A stretch of 64,000 nt of DNA from Limonium bicolor (GCA_023374045.1 CM041779.1:146445485-146509484); one strand, 5' to 3'. Shown: positions 48,115 through 60,587, numbered from the stretch's first letter. The notes: a model not told the origin generated them from the sequence alone. A program made the numbers and translations.

Positions 48115-49140
48115 TTATGGAAAAAAAAAACACAGGAGCACATCATCACATGTTTACAGTGTTAATATGATTTAAAAAAAAATTGTACTATGGTGATTAG
48201 TAACTTTGTACTACATATAGCAACCCCCCATTAAACAATAATATAAATATCAAAAAATTACATAATAATATAACAACACTACGATATTAGATTAAGACAA
48301 AAAGACATGAAATTGGTAAATGTACAACTTATAAATTAAATTAAATAATTATACAAATTTAACATTAATTAAACAACAATATAAATGTAAAAAAAATTGT
48401 ATAATGATATAACAACATTACGATATTAGATTAAGACAAAAAGACATGACATTTGGTAAATGTACAACTTATAAATTAAATTAAATAATTATTTACAAAT
48501 TTTACACTAATTAAACAAATATATAAATGTCAAAAAAAATTGTATAATAATATAACAACATTACGATATTAGATTAAGACATAGACACGAAATTGGTAAA
48601 TGTACAACTTATAAATTAAATGAAATAATTAAATACAAATTTAACATTGATTAAACAATATAAGTCTCTAAAAAATTGTATAATAATATAACAACACTAC
48701 CATATTAAATTAAGGCAAATAGACACGAAATTGGTAAATGTACAACTTATAAATAAGGTAATTAATTATTAATTTCACATTAAGTAAGTAAATATAAATG
48801 TCAAAAAAATTGTATAATAATATAGAACATTATCGTATTAAATTAAGGCAAATAGACACAAAATTGATAAATGTACAATTTACAAATTAAATGAAATAAG
48901 TTATTACGAATTCAACATTAATTAAACAACAATATAAATTTCAAAAAATTAATTTTAAACTTTACCAACATTTCTACCTTATTTTAAGGTAATAGGACAC
49001 AAAATTGTAGATCTAATTTCTAAACTAAATAAATTAATTAACTAGGTTACTATTCACAGTACAAAATTGCTAATCACTACAGTAGAAAATTTTTTAAATC
49101 ATATTAACGTTGTAAACATGTAGTGACATCGTGTCGTAAC
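48115..49140. mobile_element. TIR element enclosing an inverted 138-bp array
   Basis: The left end (48132-48215: CACATGTTTACAGTGTTAAT, ATGATTTAAAAAAA, GTGATTAGTAACTTTGTACT) and the right end (49045-49120) read as inverted repeats of about 85 bp with good identity. About 800 bp of ~138-bp AT-rich units fill the inside. No transposase. No clear target duplication was found. Superfamily not assigned. Confidence 0.6.
48228..49030 (-). repeat. AT-rich tandem array B (~138-bp units, about 6)
   Basis: Reverse-complement relative of array A at 34530-35480. AACATTAATTAAACAACAAT recurs near 48360, 48507, 48640, 48778 and 48915 in diverged forms, followed by TTGTATAATAATATAACAAC. Confidence 0.85.
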
Positions 49141-49175
49141 TTTTGTTTTTTGAAAAAATCATTTTATCATCGTAA

Positions 49176-49700
49176 ACATTAAAAACGCTCTCATCGAAAT
49201 AAAAGACGTTAAACTTGTTTTTATTGCGTTTGAACGTCATAATTGTGACTCCACATTAGTAAACGACATTTTACGCTTTTTTTACTTAAATTACAGACAT
49301 TGTTACAATTTCAAAAACGTCATACTGTAATCGTAGTCGAAAACGTCAATTTCGAGTAAAAAACGCTCTCGTTGTAGTAAAGAGTTTAACCCATTTTTAT
49401 TGCGTGTGAACATTATAATTGTGACTCCACATTAGTACGACTTTATGTTACTTTTGATTAAATTACAGACATCGTTACAATTTCAAAAACGTCGTACTCT
49501 AATCATAGTTGAAAACGCCAATTTTGGGAAAAAACGCTCTCGTTGTAGTAAAAGTCGTTAAACCCATTCTTAATGCGTTTGAATGTTATAATTGTGACTC
49601 GACATTTATTCTGTTAAGTTATAGACGTTCTCATGTGTTTACTACCAAACGACGTTAATATGTTGAAATCAAGTCAAAACTAGCGTTTTTGCCAAAAAAA
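49176..49700 (+). repeat. ~165-185-bp tandem units (about 3)
   Basis: AAACGCTCTCxTTGTAGTAAA begins units near 49185, 49365 and 49531. Each contains GCGTTTGAACGT...ATAATTGTGACTC. The last unit differs in its second half and is the one repeated at 63831-64000. Confidence 0.9.
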
Positions 49701-49710
49701 CGCGCGATGT

Positions 49711-49867
49711 TATATAAAACGGGACGTGTCCCGTATCTTCATTTCTCACGCACACTATCTCTCCTCTAAATTACCTCGCCAGAATCCTCTCTTCCAGCGC
49801 GTCAGATCACCCCCGGAGCCGCTGCCGGACCACCCCGGACGTCGACCACCGCTTGAAAAATCTTCCG
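49711..49867 (+). promoter_or_regulatory. TATA-bearing promoter and leader exon, putative
   Basis: TATATAAAAC at 49711 is followed by a nearly palindromic CGGGACGTGTCCCG with an ACGT core and a pyrimidine-rich leader. A strong splice donor GTAAGT follows at 49868. Composition shifts from AT-rich to GC-rich here. The next good acceptor in front of an ATG is at 51836, two bases before the PMD copy 2 start, so this may be the promoter of that gene. Confidence 0.45.
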
Positions 49868-51836
49868 GTAAGTTTTTCAAAAACAAAATTCCCAAGTTGT
49901 AGATCTTGATGTGGTGAATCCGAATTTGGTGTTAGTTTTTACAAACACTAAATGATTTAGGCTAGATCTACAATTAAAATTATAAAGAAAAAAAACTTGA
50001 AAACTTCATTAATGGAGTTCTGCAATTCGCCCCTCCGTCGACACTACTGTGCTCCGAAAATTGTCACGTCGACATGAGATTGCCCAGGTCGCCTCTGTCG
50101 TCGACACGAATGGCGCGGTTCACCCAACCAACCGACACGAGGAGGCCAACTCGCCACAGCTGCCTACATGCACCGTCTGGACTCACCCGCGCCCGTGACA
50201 CGACTCCTGCTCATTTCTCGGTTCGTGTCGAACCTCTGACTCACCACGGCGTGCAAGGTGAACAGGATGAACTCGCCCCATCGGCAGACACAAGCGGGTT
50301 GAACTCGCCTTGGCGGCGACATGAAATGGGGCAACTCGCCTCTACAGCTGACACAAGCAGCCTAGTTTTGCCCCGCCTATTGAGGTGAGTTTATTTTTAT
50401 TTTTATTTTTTATAATAAATCTTTTTAAATTTATTAATGTAATTATAAATCATACATTTTAAAATTAACAAGTACTAATAAACCAACTCACATATGTACG
50501 ACAATTATAAAGTCAAGAGTTACAATAAATTGACCAGGAAGGTCAAAGTTGACAAACTCATAAGAAAGATGAGATTCTTAATTTACCATTATTGTAACTC
50601 TTGAATTATAGTCATTCCAAGCTTCCTTATAATAACTTAGACTCTTCATATCTAATGTTTTATAATATGATTTCTTCATATATGAAACCCATCTCTTAAT
50701 ACATCAATTATAACTTAAACATATAATTGTAACACTCCATAAGTCCTTATAATTCCAAATGAACCTTAAGGTTCCTTAGAACAAGTTAGGAGTAAATAAA
50801 AATATGCTCAAGAACTCCTTTGTTGAACCGGTTTTTGTGCCGGTATTAAACTACTGTGGTTGACTTGTTTTATGGGGAGCATGATGCTACTCTGTACCTT
50901 TAGCATCTATGTCAAAGTGGGAAGCAAGTTGGATAGGTTTCTTAGATCTAAACTAACAAGATAAGTTAAGTATAAGTTTGGGTATTAATTTGTGTCCTTG
51001 GTGTAACCGGAAATGGGAGGAAGTTTTATAGGTTGATTTCTTTGTGTTTTAGAGACCATTAAGGTTGATTAGACTTATAATAAGCTGTAGGAACACTTAG
51101 ACTAAGTAGATTTAATGAAAGAACCAAGACAAGCTAAGATGTGCAAAGGTGTACATAAGGATGTAAATACATAAAATTGTTCTTTGTTCCTTGTTGTGGC
51201 CGATTTTTGTGAGGTTTTATGGTCTAATTTTTGTGTATTTTTAGAGATAATTGAAGTTAATATTGGTTATATAAGGTTATATTATCTGTTAGTTTAAATT
51301 AATTTGGTATCGCAACTTAGCTACAATTAATTGTCGAGGGACGGAAATTAACCGTCGTTTAGTTTTCTGTTGCTCATGTATGTGTGGGTTCTGATCAGTT
51401 TTTGGGCATCAATTGGTTGGTTAACTTGCTGATTCTGCGCAAGCAAAAAGTGTATTGGTATTTATTGTGAAATTAATGTTTACTGTGAAATCTTACCCTG
51501 ACTAATGATTGTTGGATTTATTGTTTGAATGTTGTGTGGTGAATTGGAATAAAGAATGAATTATATAGTTATAATTGATGTATTGGAATGAAGAATGAAT
51601 TATATAGTTCAAAGGAATTTACATTCTCACCCCTAATTTATTTTATACCATTACAATCTTACATAATACTCAATATACATATCATTTCTCTCTTTATAAT
51701 TATAACTCAAAGTTTACCACCAAGAATAACTTATAAGTCTCTTACATTTGACAGTGGTATGCTATAACTGTTATGTTCATTTATTATTACTTACTTGCGT
51801 AGCTTATCTTAATTGTGATTTGTTCAACTTGTGTAG
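49868..51836 (+). other. putative 5' leader intron before PMD copy 2
   Basis: Bounded by GTAAGT (49868) and GTGTAG (51836). It contains a GC-rich stretch (50030-50388) with repeated CAACTCGCC...GACACAAG words and its own donor-like GGTGAGTTT at 50383, which could be an alternative exon. The 104-codon frame there looks like low-complexity DNA. The rest is AT-rich with a GAATGAATTATATAGTT repeat near 51550-51610. Confidence 0.35.
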
Positions 51837-52532
51837 TGATGGATAAGTTTAAGAAAGCTCTCAAGAACGTGTACACCAAAAAGAAGAAAGATAGAAATGT
51901 GGAGCAGCCAATGACGACTTCGTACCATCGTGAGCGCGGTGCCGGATTTGATCCTCCACGACACTCGTCTTTCCACCCACAGCAGAGTCATGTTAAGCCT
52001 GCACGACACTCGTCATTTAAGCCACAGCTGGGCCATGCTGAGCTGCCACGTCACTCATCTTTTCACACACAGCAACAGCTTATCATGGACCCATCCTCGG
52101 CCTAGCCATTATATGATTCTGACCCAAGTCGCACACATACCAAGGAGGAGGGTGCATGTGGCTTCATCCTCTGCAGGTGGTTGATCTGGCCGAGTACCAT
52201 AGCTCCAGTTATGATATAGAGGTTCAGAGTAGCCACCACGTGGTGCGTGTGGAGGCACAGAATTTTGCTGGTGGTAGCTGTCATGACCACCGCGCGTGGC
52301 ATATGGTGGCATGACTTCTGCTGGGGGTAGCTATCATGACCCCCGTACCCTCCGGTTGCTGCAGCCGTTGACATGGACATCGATGAGGAGGAGGCTAAGG
52401 AGACGGATGAGGATGAGGACCTGGACGAGGATGACCCTGATCATGAAGCACTAATATGGAAGATGCTCTCGCTATAAAGCCCATTCTTCCCACTTTCTGG
52501 AGGCTAAATGATGTGCCAGTACCTGGTGGTCC

Positions 52533-52537
52533 GCTAC
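52533..52537. repeat. target site duplication GCTAC, left
   Basis: Identical to 55598-55602 on the other side of the solo LTR. Confidence 0.9.
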
Positions 52538-55500
52538 TGAAACACCCCTGAATATTTAAACACATAAAATCATAAACGCGAGGAGATTACCCGGTCGCGT
52601 TTCATAAGCCAGACATATAATAAATTTCGAACAATTAAATGTGGTATATTCATGTAACGTTATGTATTAATACAGCCACGTACTTATATATGTACGTTTA
52701 TAAAAATACGTATACGAAACGCTACAACATTCCAACGTCGTATGTGATAAATAATAATGTCGCATAGTCACATATAACTAAAACGCGACGAAATGGAAAA
52801 GGGGCGTATATAACATACATGTACGTATAAATGACTAGCGCTGTAAAAATTAATAACGCGACATATTATATAGTCGCTCATATATATGTAAATAAACATG
52901 TATATAGCTTATACAAAAAAAAGAGGGCAAAAGGAAAAAGGAGCAAATATGCTCCCGCTGAGGTTCGAACCCCGTACCTCTCGTATGTCTAGTAAACGCT
53001 TTAACCGGATGAGCTATGCTCGTATTCAGCTACTAATCCACACGATTGGAACTAGTATCTAAATAACTAAGGCAACTAAAAGAAAACCACAGAGAACCAG
53101 ACAACACCTTCTTCTTCCTCGACACAGTGGGATCGGACTAATCAAAAGCAAAGACAGGAAACATTTTCCCTCGTTCCCAACTACCTGGCGACGTGGTGAT
53201 TTTTCTATCCCTTGCACCAGATAAAACTGAAGTAAATGGGGTAGGACCTCGAACTGCTGCTCCAGCTCTTGCTGTAACTTGGTTCTGGTAAAAATGAATT
53301 TCTAGCTGGTGTGTAAGAGGGGTATTGGTTGTTAATAAACCTGAAACATTACAAATACATTCAAGTAAGTCTATAACATACTTAGGGGAAGAACTAAAGG
53401 TCAGTTTCACCACCTGACAGAGGAAATCAAGGAGAAGAACAACAGGTTGTTTTCAGTTTTTTTCCGGTAATGGGCGTTTCTGTACAACTGGATTTCAGGA
53501 ACATTAAGATGGTAAAAATCAGTCTAGAAAAGAACTATAACCTTGCTATAGATCTACCTAAGATATGCAAACAACTTGGGAGAATTTAGGAAACAGTTTA
53601 ACACATTGAACTGCAAGGGTAGGTGTGAGGGTGTACAAGAAAGTGTTCAGTTTTCGATAGGCTGTGCTTTCAGTATAACAGTTTTACAGAGGGGCTAACG
53701 GTGTTCCCATGAGCTGAATTGTAGTTTAAAATATCTCTAACACACCTATTGAGGTTATAAACACGTTTGGGGTGATAGAAACCAAAGAGATACATCAGAG
53801 AAGGAGTTGGTATTGAGGGTTGCACAGGAGGCTTGTTTTGACTTTCGGGATTTATGTTTCTGTATGGTCAGCTTCCAGGGAGGGTATGAGTGGTGTGGTT
53901 CGATGATGAACCCAAAAACAGACCTAATGCAGCTAGCTAAATTTATGGGGTTCTTGGAAAGGTTAGACACCATTAGAAATATCAAGGGTGGAGATTTGAT
54001 AAGGTTATATGCAAGAACTTCATTTCAGGTTTCGAGACCTTTGAACGTCGGTATAAGTGAGTTCCATAAATATTTGGAGAGTTTTATTGTTTTATTAAGT
54101 ACATAGCTAAGGTAATAACAAGATGGGAAGTATTGAAAATCAGATCATAAACAGGGAACAGATTTGGGAACAAGAAAGAAAACTGTAGGAAATGAGTGCA
54201 CCAATTTATCAGGTTGACAGTTTTTCTTCGGTTCTTTCTTTTTCATCAGTTAGTTTGCCTGTTTGGGTTAACATATTTTTGGCCCCCCTAACAATTCATT
54301 TCTGGCTCCGCCCCTGGCTACTAGTTGAGTTCATTTTTAAGCTAGGATCACACTTACACAACCTAGTAACACAGTGATACAGAACTAGAAGACTGAAAGA
54401 AAGTGAGACACCAAAATCTGAAACTGATGCACATTCCCTGTTAGTGTTTTCTTTTCTGTTGAGTATTGACCTGTCTTTTGATCTGTCCCAAGCACTCATC
54501 TATGTAGCTAAGGTTTCTAGCCATAATTCAAACTCAAAACAACCTAGAGTAACTCTGTTACATTCACCGCTGTATTGAATATACTGAACAGAAAAGACTG
54601 AAAAACTGAAAAAAAAAAACTGGTATACCCTCTGACTTCTTTCTGCTTATACCCAATTCAGGCCCTCAATTGTATTACCTAGTTTTAAATTCTAAATAGC
54701 CCCAATGTCGACTAGGCATCCTCCCTGGAAATTGTTTAGACAGAAGCAAAAATCTGCAACTCTGAAATCATGAACAGAAGCCAAACTGATAAGAACTGTA
54801 AACCTAACTGGTGCATCACTCCTTTATTTAATCTGTTAGCGGTGAAATTTACTTCCAGCTTCTTCCTACCTGTTTACACCCTTAGTTAAGTGGATTAACG
54901 AGGCTTTAAGTCCATCATCAACCAAATAAAACACTCAGACAGTTTCTGTACTCAAGTACACAGAAAAGAATCTTTCAGGAAACAAAACACCAACTGAAAT
55001 ATCGATTTCTGTTACCCCTTCTTTGATTATCTTCTGTTACAGATCAGTTTCTTTTCTTTCGTTTCTCTCACTCGATAACCTAGCCACTGGATTGAATGTC
55101 TTAACATAGGTTTAACCGCCAAAACAAATTCACAACACACCATTTAAACTTCTGTAGAGTTGTTACACAGCAAAACTGAGATTACAAGTCTGGAACTGAA
55201 CTGATGAGTTTTCTCTTATTGTTTTCTTTCTTTTCTGTTACTTAACCTAACTCTCCATTTACTCCTAAATACTCACTTGTCTACCCACGAGCTCAAGCTA
55301 TGTTTTAAACTCAGAGACAACCCAATTAAAGCCACTGATGTAATACACATACTGAAACAAGGGAAAACTGCCAAAACAGAACTATTGAACTGGTATGCTC
55401 TTCTCTGTCACTTTTCTTTACTCATTGTTTGATTTCCAGTCATTCAGACCGTAACTTGGAGTTGGTAATGAGGACTGTCAACCACGTGGGTGGTTGGCGT

Positions 55501-55597
55501 CTGTAGCACCCGAATAGAGTTCGAAACCGCTGCGTAGACTCCTCCTGCTAATTTAGGCGCGTCGTTTAATTGTTGGTTGTGATTCGGGGGTGTTACA
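52538..55597 (+). mobile_element. solo LTR, 3060 bp, with 5-bp target duplication
   Basis: It starts TGAAACACCCCTGAATA and ends GATTCGGGGGTGTTACA. The two ends are themselves imperfect inverted repeats. It is flanked by GCTAC on both sides, and removal restores continuity of the PMD gene. No internal retroviral genes, so it is a solo LTR left by recombination between two LTRs of a Ty3/gypsy-type element. A 3-kb LTR fits the Tekay-type range. A hAT-end-like word TTCTGGCTCCGCCCCTGG occurs at 54299. The open frames inside are not supported as genes. Strand follows the TGTAACACC convention and is uncertain, since both ends look alike. Confidence 0.92.
52951..53035 (-). other. tRNA-like sequence antisense inside the solo LTR
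   Basis: On the minus strand: GAGCATAGCTCATCCGGTTAAAGCG (A-box-like, 53026-53002) and GGGGTTCGAACCTC (B-box-like, 52975-52962), followed by TTTGCTC that could pair with the start and then T-runs. The anticodon stem pairs poorly. Probably a tRNA-derived relic. Confidence 0.45.
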
Positions 55598-55602
55598 GCT
55601 AC
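55598..55602. repeat. target site duplication GCTAC, right
   Basis: Pairs with 52533-52537. Confidence 0.9.
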
Positions 55603-57661
55603 TGACTAGTGTCATCACCAGTTTCGGGGGGCATGTCGCCATTTACCTTTTGTCAATGACTAAGGTACATACTCTCATCTTACACTTTGGCAAGTAGATT
55701 TAATTATTTCTTCATGCGTGTGTAAATGTTGTGGTAATTATCTAGGTACGGGGTGTTTTGGGATTTTAACCACGAAAGCATATAATCACGAACTAGCCGT
55801 TTAGCCTGGTTCCTTGCAAAAGGACAAGGAATATGATTATGCACTCAAGGATGGATCATCTGCTAGATGTCACATGGGGTTTCAATAACATGTCATTGAT
55901 CTCGGCCTTTGTGTAGAGGTGGCAGCCGGACACCAACTCTTTCCACATGCACTTTGGAGAGATGACGATCACACTTCATGATGTGTGGCAGATACTAAGG
56001 ATCCCTATCGTTGGTCATCCGGTTGTGGGGGATCCGTCAAACACTGAGCTTAAGGAGACGAACTACGTTGTTAGATTTTCAAAATGGTTTAGTAGATGAC
56101 AGGTTTCATGTGGCATACTGGTGTTGTTCAGATAGGTCCACTTATAGAGTGGTGTTCGACCGGGCAGAGGGTACCGATGAAGGAGGCGTATGGTTGGCCC
56201 TACTATGCGATCGGTACCACCATCTTTTCTAATAAGGGGCATGGACGCATAAGTCCCATACCGTTCTGGCTAGTCACTCCCATGAGCCGACCTGTGAAGC
56301 TAAAGAAGTATGCATGGGGAGCAGGTACTCTTGCATGGTTGTATCGCCAGCTGGGGATAGCATCTCGTGCTGACTGTAGTAGCATTGCTGGCTGTTTGAC
56401 CCTCCTCGAGGTAAGTGTTTTAATGTACAACAATGTCTAATAAATTTTCATGAATTCACATTAATAGTTGGCATAATTTATTTATTTTAATTTCCATAGT
56501 GTTGGATATATGCATACTTCCCCACTCTTAGACCAGTAGTTAGTGCTGATTGGCGTGATGGGATGATAGACCGTGGGCTATGAGATGGGTCAAGTCCACC
56601 TCCCAGCAGAAAGATAAAGATTCACTGAGAACTACCGCAAGCATCTAGATGCTCAAACACCAAGAAATGTAAGTGGTGCAACAATTTCAATTTGTATTAT
56701 TTACATTATTTCTTATTGATGCTTATGTTTCCCTGTGATCCAATGTAGATTGATTGGTTGCCCTACGGTCGCGAGAAGGGTCACACTTGGTACAGGGGTA
56801 CCTTCCAGTACATGAGGGTGAATGAGCCATATATGCCGGAGCGTTGTCTCCGTTAATTCGGGTATGTTCAGTGTATCCCACCTCCCCCTATTAGACCGAA
56901 CATTAGATCCGAAAAGAGAGGGAGAAAGGGTCCCCCTATAAATGTGTGTACCCCCCCCCCATGTATAGTGTGGGACACCACACGTGAGTGTGCTGCTACT
57001 GCGGGGTGCACTAAGACAAGGGCGGTGCTGCACTCATGTGACAAAGATTATCTGCATTGGTACGCCAAACACAGCCATCCAAAGATTCTAAATCCTGACA
57101 TGTGCAACAACACCTTCATTCATCGGCTGGATCCTGCCCTAGTAAGTTGATCTCTACCTTTTATAATTTCAGTTGATTATTACATTTTGTGAATGCCAGG
57201 CTAACTTAATAATATTATGATGCAACTCATGAGTGGGGCAACTGAGATTGGTAGGCCTTACCTTCCTGGGAACCGTAGCTGGGACTAGCGTTACTACCGT
57301 GAGGAGATGCTAGAGGAGGAACAGAGGGCAACTACGCAGGGGATAGATGAGGCCTTCAACACCTTATCTATATGGGATTCATAATATCACCAGTATGGTG
57401 CCGTAGTTTAGGGTTTTATTATGTTTTTGTTAATTTAGGATACAATTTGGATGTTTGTTGACTTTCTACATTTATGAGACTAAACTGTTTGTAGTTATAA
57501 TGAATCTTCATTTGTAAGACCTTAACTTGTGTTATGTTAGAAGTTTCATTGATTTATGTTATGTGGGATTGTTTCCTTACAAATGCATCATAGAATTGAA
57601 AGTTATGGTTCATTATCAAATTTTATAGATCCAAACATCTATCAAATGAATATCTAATAAT

Positions 57662-58075
57662 CCAAACATCTACCAAAGATTATAAATTCAGAAAAGTATA
57701 ACAACAAGTTTATTCCACGTCCAAACATCTACCAAAGATTATAAAACAAGAAAAGTATAACAACATGTTTATTCCACGTCCAAACATCTACCAAAGATTA
57801 TAAATCCAGAAAAGTATAACAACACGTTTATTCCACGTCCAAACATCTACCTAAGATTATAAATCCAGAAAAGTATAACAACACGCTTATTCCACGTCCA
57901 AACATCTACCAAAATTATAAATCCAGAAAAGTATAACAACACGTTTATTCCACGTCCAAACATCTACCAAAGATTATAAATCCTGAAAAGTATAACAACA
58001 CGTTTATTCCACGTTCAAACATCTACCAAAGATTATAAATCCATAAAGTATAACAACACGTTTATTCCACGTCCG
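57662..58075 (+). repeat. ~59-bp tandem array, about 7 units
   Basis: Same unit as 39179-39455, with units starting near 57662, 57722, 57781, 57840, 57900, 57958 and 58017. Confidence 0.95.
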
Positions 58076-58077
58076 AA

Positions 58078-58261
58078 CCCCACTTTGGTGAGTTATATCT
58101 TGATCGAGATTACTATCCTAGTAATCGTAGTTGGAATTGGCATTACTTCAATCACGGAATGCCAGAGGAGGAGCGAAGAGTCATTGAACAAGAGATTGAT
58201 GAGGTGTTTCAACACCCTCTCCATCTGGGATTCATACTCATACATGTATGGTGGCTCTTAG
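58078..58261 (+). pseudogene. duplicated PMD last exon, block 2
   Basis: Counterpart of 39467-39647 with the same order of motifs (NRSWNWHYF, GMPEEERRV). It ends at the TAG at 58259-58261 and carries one extra T near 58208. Present in both blocks, so the exon duplication predates the block duplication. Confidence 0.8.
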
Positions 58262-58499
58262 TTTTTAGCTTTGCACAATGTAACAAACTTCATTAGCATT
58301 TGTTAGATATTTATTCGATTTATGTTAATGTGCGATCACTATTTGTGTTTTTATTTTAGACGATCATGGTCATTTCTAACAAATGTCCTAGAATTCAAAC
58401 CCGATGCATCAGAGAAATCAAAGTGAATATCGAATAATCCAAACATCTACCAAGTGGAACAAACCTAATGTTTATGTCACGAGAACTGAAATATATCCA

Positions 58500-59495
58500 A
58501 ATGTAGAAATTCCAAACAACTTGTATTGAACACAAGGTGTGATTAATGTTGGTATGTTGTACGCTTATGAGGAGAAGCAGTTTCTGCTACATTTTTTGTT
58601 TCCAAGTGTGGTCATTCTGGATGATTAATGAAATATCTAGCATAAAACAATTTAAGGTCTTTACATTTGGATATATTTTACTTCTTGTGGTAGTAACTTC
58701 CGAAACAACTTGTATTGAACACAAGGTGTGATTAATGTAGGTATGTTGTACGCTGATGATAAGGAGCAGTTTCTGCTACATTTTTTTGTTCCAAGTGTGG
58801 TCATTCTGGATGATTAATGAAACTTCTAGCATAAAACAATTTAAGGTCTTTACATTTGGATATATTTAAGTTCTCGTGGTAGTAACTTCAGATACAACTT
58901 GTATTGAACACAAGGTGTGGTTAATGTTGGTATGTTGTACGCTGATGAGGAGGAGCATATTAGAAAATTGAAAGTGAATATCGAACAAACCTCATGTTTA
59001 AGTCACGAGAACAGAAATATATCCAAATGTACAAATTCCTAACAAAAGTCCTAGAATTCAAACCCCATGCATCAGAGAATTGAAAGTGAACATCTTATAT
59101 TCCAAACATCTACCAAACGGAACAAACCTAATGTTTATGTCTGAAATATGTCCAAATGTAGAAATTCCTAACAAAAGTCCTAGAATTCAAACCCCATGCA
59201 TCAGAGAATTGAAAGTGAATATCGAACAAACCTAATGTTTATGTCACGAGAACTGAAATATATCCAAATGTAGAAATTCCTAACAAAAGTCCTAAATACC
59301 CCATGCATTAGTGAATTGAAAAGTGAACATCTAATAATCCAAACATCTACCAAGCGAACAAACCTAATGTTTATGTCACGATACTGAAATATATCAAAAT
59401 GTAGAAATTCCTAACAAAAGTCATAGAATTCGAGCCCAATGCATCAGAGAATTGAAAGTGAATATGGAACAAACCTAATGTTTATGTCACGAGAA
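58500..59495 (+). repeat. 189-bp and 115-bp tandem arrays, block 2
   Basis: 189-bp units start near 58515, 58708 and 58897; the ~115-bp units follow to 59495. Same order as 39890-40900. Confidence 0.88.
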
Positions 59496-59659
59496 TTGAA
59501 AGTAGGGTTCATTCCGAGCAGCAGTCATTTAAACGCTTTCTTGATCCTAAGTTACATTGTTTGTGAGGAAATGATCACGATTATTACTTCTTTTACTTAA
59601 TTATATATTTTGATTTGTTAGGAGGTTTCTTAAATCCTAAAATCACTCAACTATATAAC

Positions 59660-59900
59660 AAAATATTGGAAATACAAAATGCCACAAAACGTGTCAAATA
59701 AAGACATATTGTTCAACTCGTGTCAAATTAAATCACTATGTTGTTCAACTAGTGACACATAAAATCACGAGTTGAGCTAGGTCTTCATTTTATTTGTCAC
59801 GAGTTGAGCAATGTAGTGATTTAATTTGACACGAGTTGAACAATATAGTGATTTAATTTGACACGAGTTGAGCAAAATAGTGACTTTGTTCGATACGTTT
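59660..59900. repeat. foldback of GACACGAGTTGA units, block 2
   Basis: Counterpart of 41060-41310 with the same centre and unit order. Confidence 0.85.
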
Positions 59901-60587
59901 TTTTGGCATTTTAGTAACAAAGAAATGACTGTTAAAACCGTTTCATATATTGTTTTTTTTTAAAGAAAAACGGGTGCCCTAACACTATTCCGGATAGTTT
60001 GGTAAAAAAAAATTATACTGCAGTTAGTAAAATCACTATTCATCAAGTATAAACTTCAATTAAATCACAAGTGTATATCAATTAATGAAAAAAAGCTACA
60101 CCCACACTTGTTACATGTTTAAAATTAGTATAAATTAATTGGTGAAATTAATTGGTGTAAATTATGGTACTATTTGGTCTAAATTTGTAGAAAAATTAGT
60201 ATAAATTATGTGTTTAAAACTCTATATTCTTTTTTATGGTACAAAATAATTTTGAAAAAAATCTAAGAAATATTTACTTTTTTTCAATGTTGTATGATAT
60301 TTTAATAATTTTTTATAATATTTTAAATATATTTTTATAGTTATCTATATTCTATAGTATTTTGTATTTTTTGTGAATTTTAGTGAATTTTTTAACACTT
60401 AGGGGCATATTGTGAACTTTAAAGTACTTTGAAAACTAGTAGGGGTATTTTTGTATTTTTTGCTTCTGGTCAATGACATAGTGGTATTTCATGGAATTTT
60501 GAAAAAATATAGTGGCATTTCGTGACTTTCTTTTTTTGAGTGGCATTTCATGAATTAGCCAAAAATATAATGGCATTTCATGAAATT
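59901..60587. other. AT-rich non-coding DNA, block 2
   Basis: Counterpart of 41311-41999 with several small deletions and an extra GGCATTTCATGAA unit near 60541. No gene. Confidence 0.6.

Larger units (their letters stand above)
51839..57406 (+). pseudogene. plant mobile domain (PMD) gene, copy 2, split by a solo LTR
   Basis: The N-terminus (51839) reads MDKFKKALKNVYTKKKKD followed by HSSF-Q repeats and an acidic stretch. The LTR at 52538-55597 sits in the middle. Beyond it the PMD continues: VTWGFNNMSLISAF with a stop at about 55915, HMHFGEMTITLHDVWQILRI, then YAWGAGTLAWLYRQLGIASR. Later exons lie at about 56501-56668, 56750-57143 and 57222-57406. Intron positions are the same as in copy 1. 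A stop at about 56854 (CGTTAATTC) and other slips break the frame even without the LTR. This copy keeps the region deleted from copy 1. The product class is PF10536-like; the C-terminal YAKHSHPKILNP-type domain is common in PMD transposon proteins. Confidence 0.82.

Noticed and set aside
49075..49100. CACTAC as a CACTA element terminus
   Set aside because: The word belongs to the TIR shared with 48132-48215, and no matching CACTA end with a 3-bp duplication was found.
50074..50388. 104-codon Ser/Thr/Arg/Pro-rich frame
   Set aside because: GC-rich repetitive leader-like DNA with repeated CAACTCGCC words; no domain and no second copy supporting coding.
52951..53035. Functional tRNA gene
   Set aside because: A and B boxes are present, but the anticodon arm and T stem do not pair well, so it is listed only as a tRNA-like relic.
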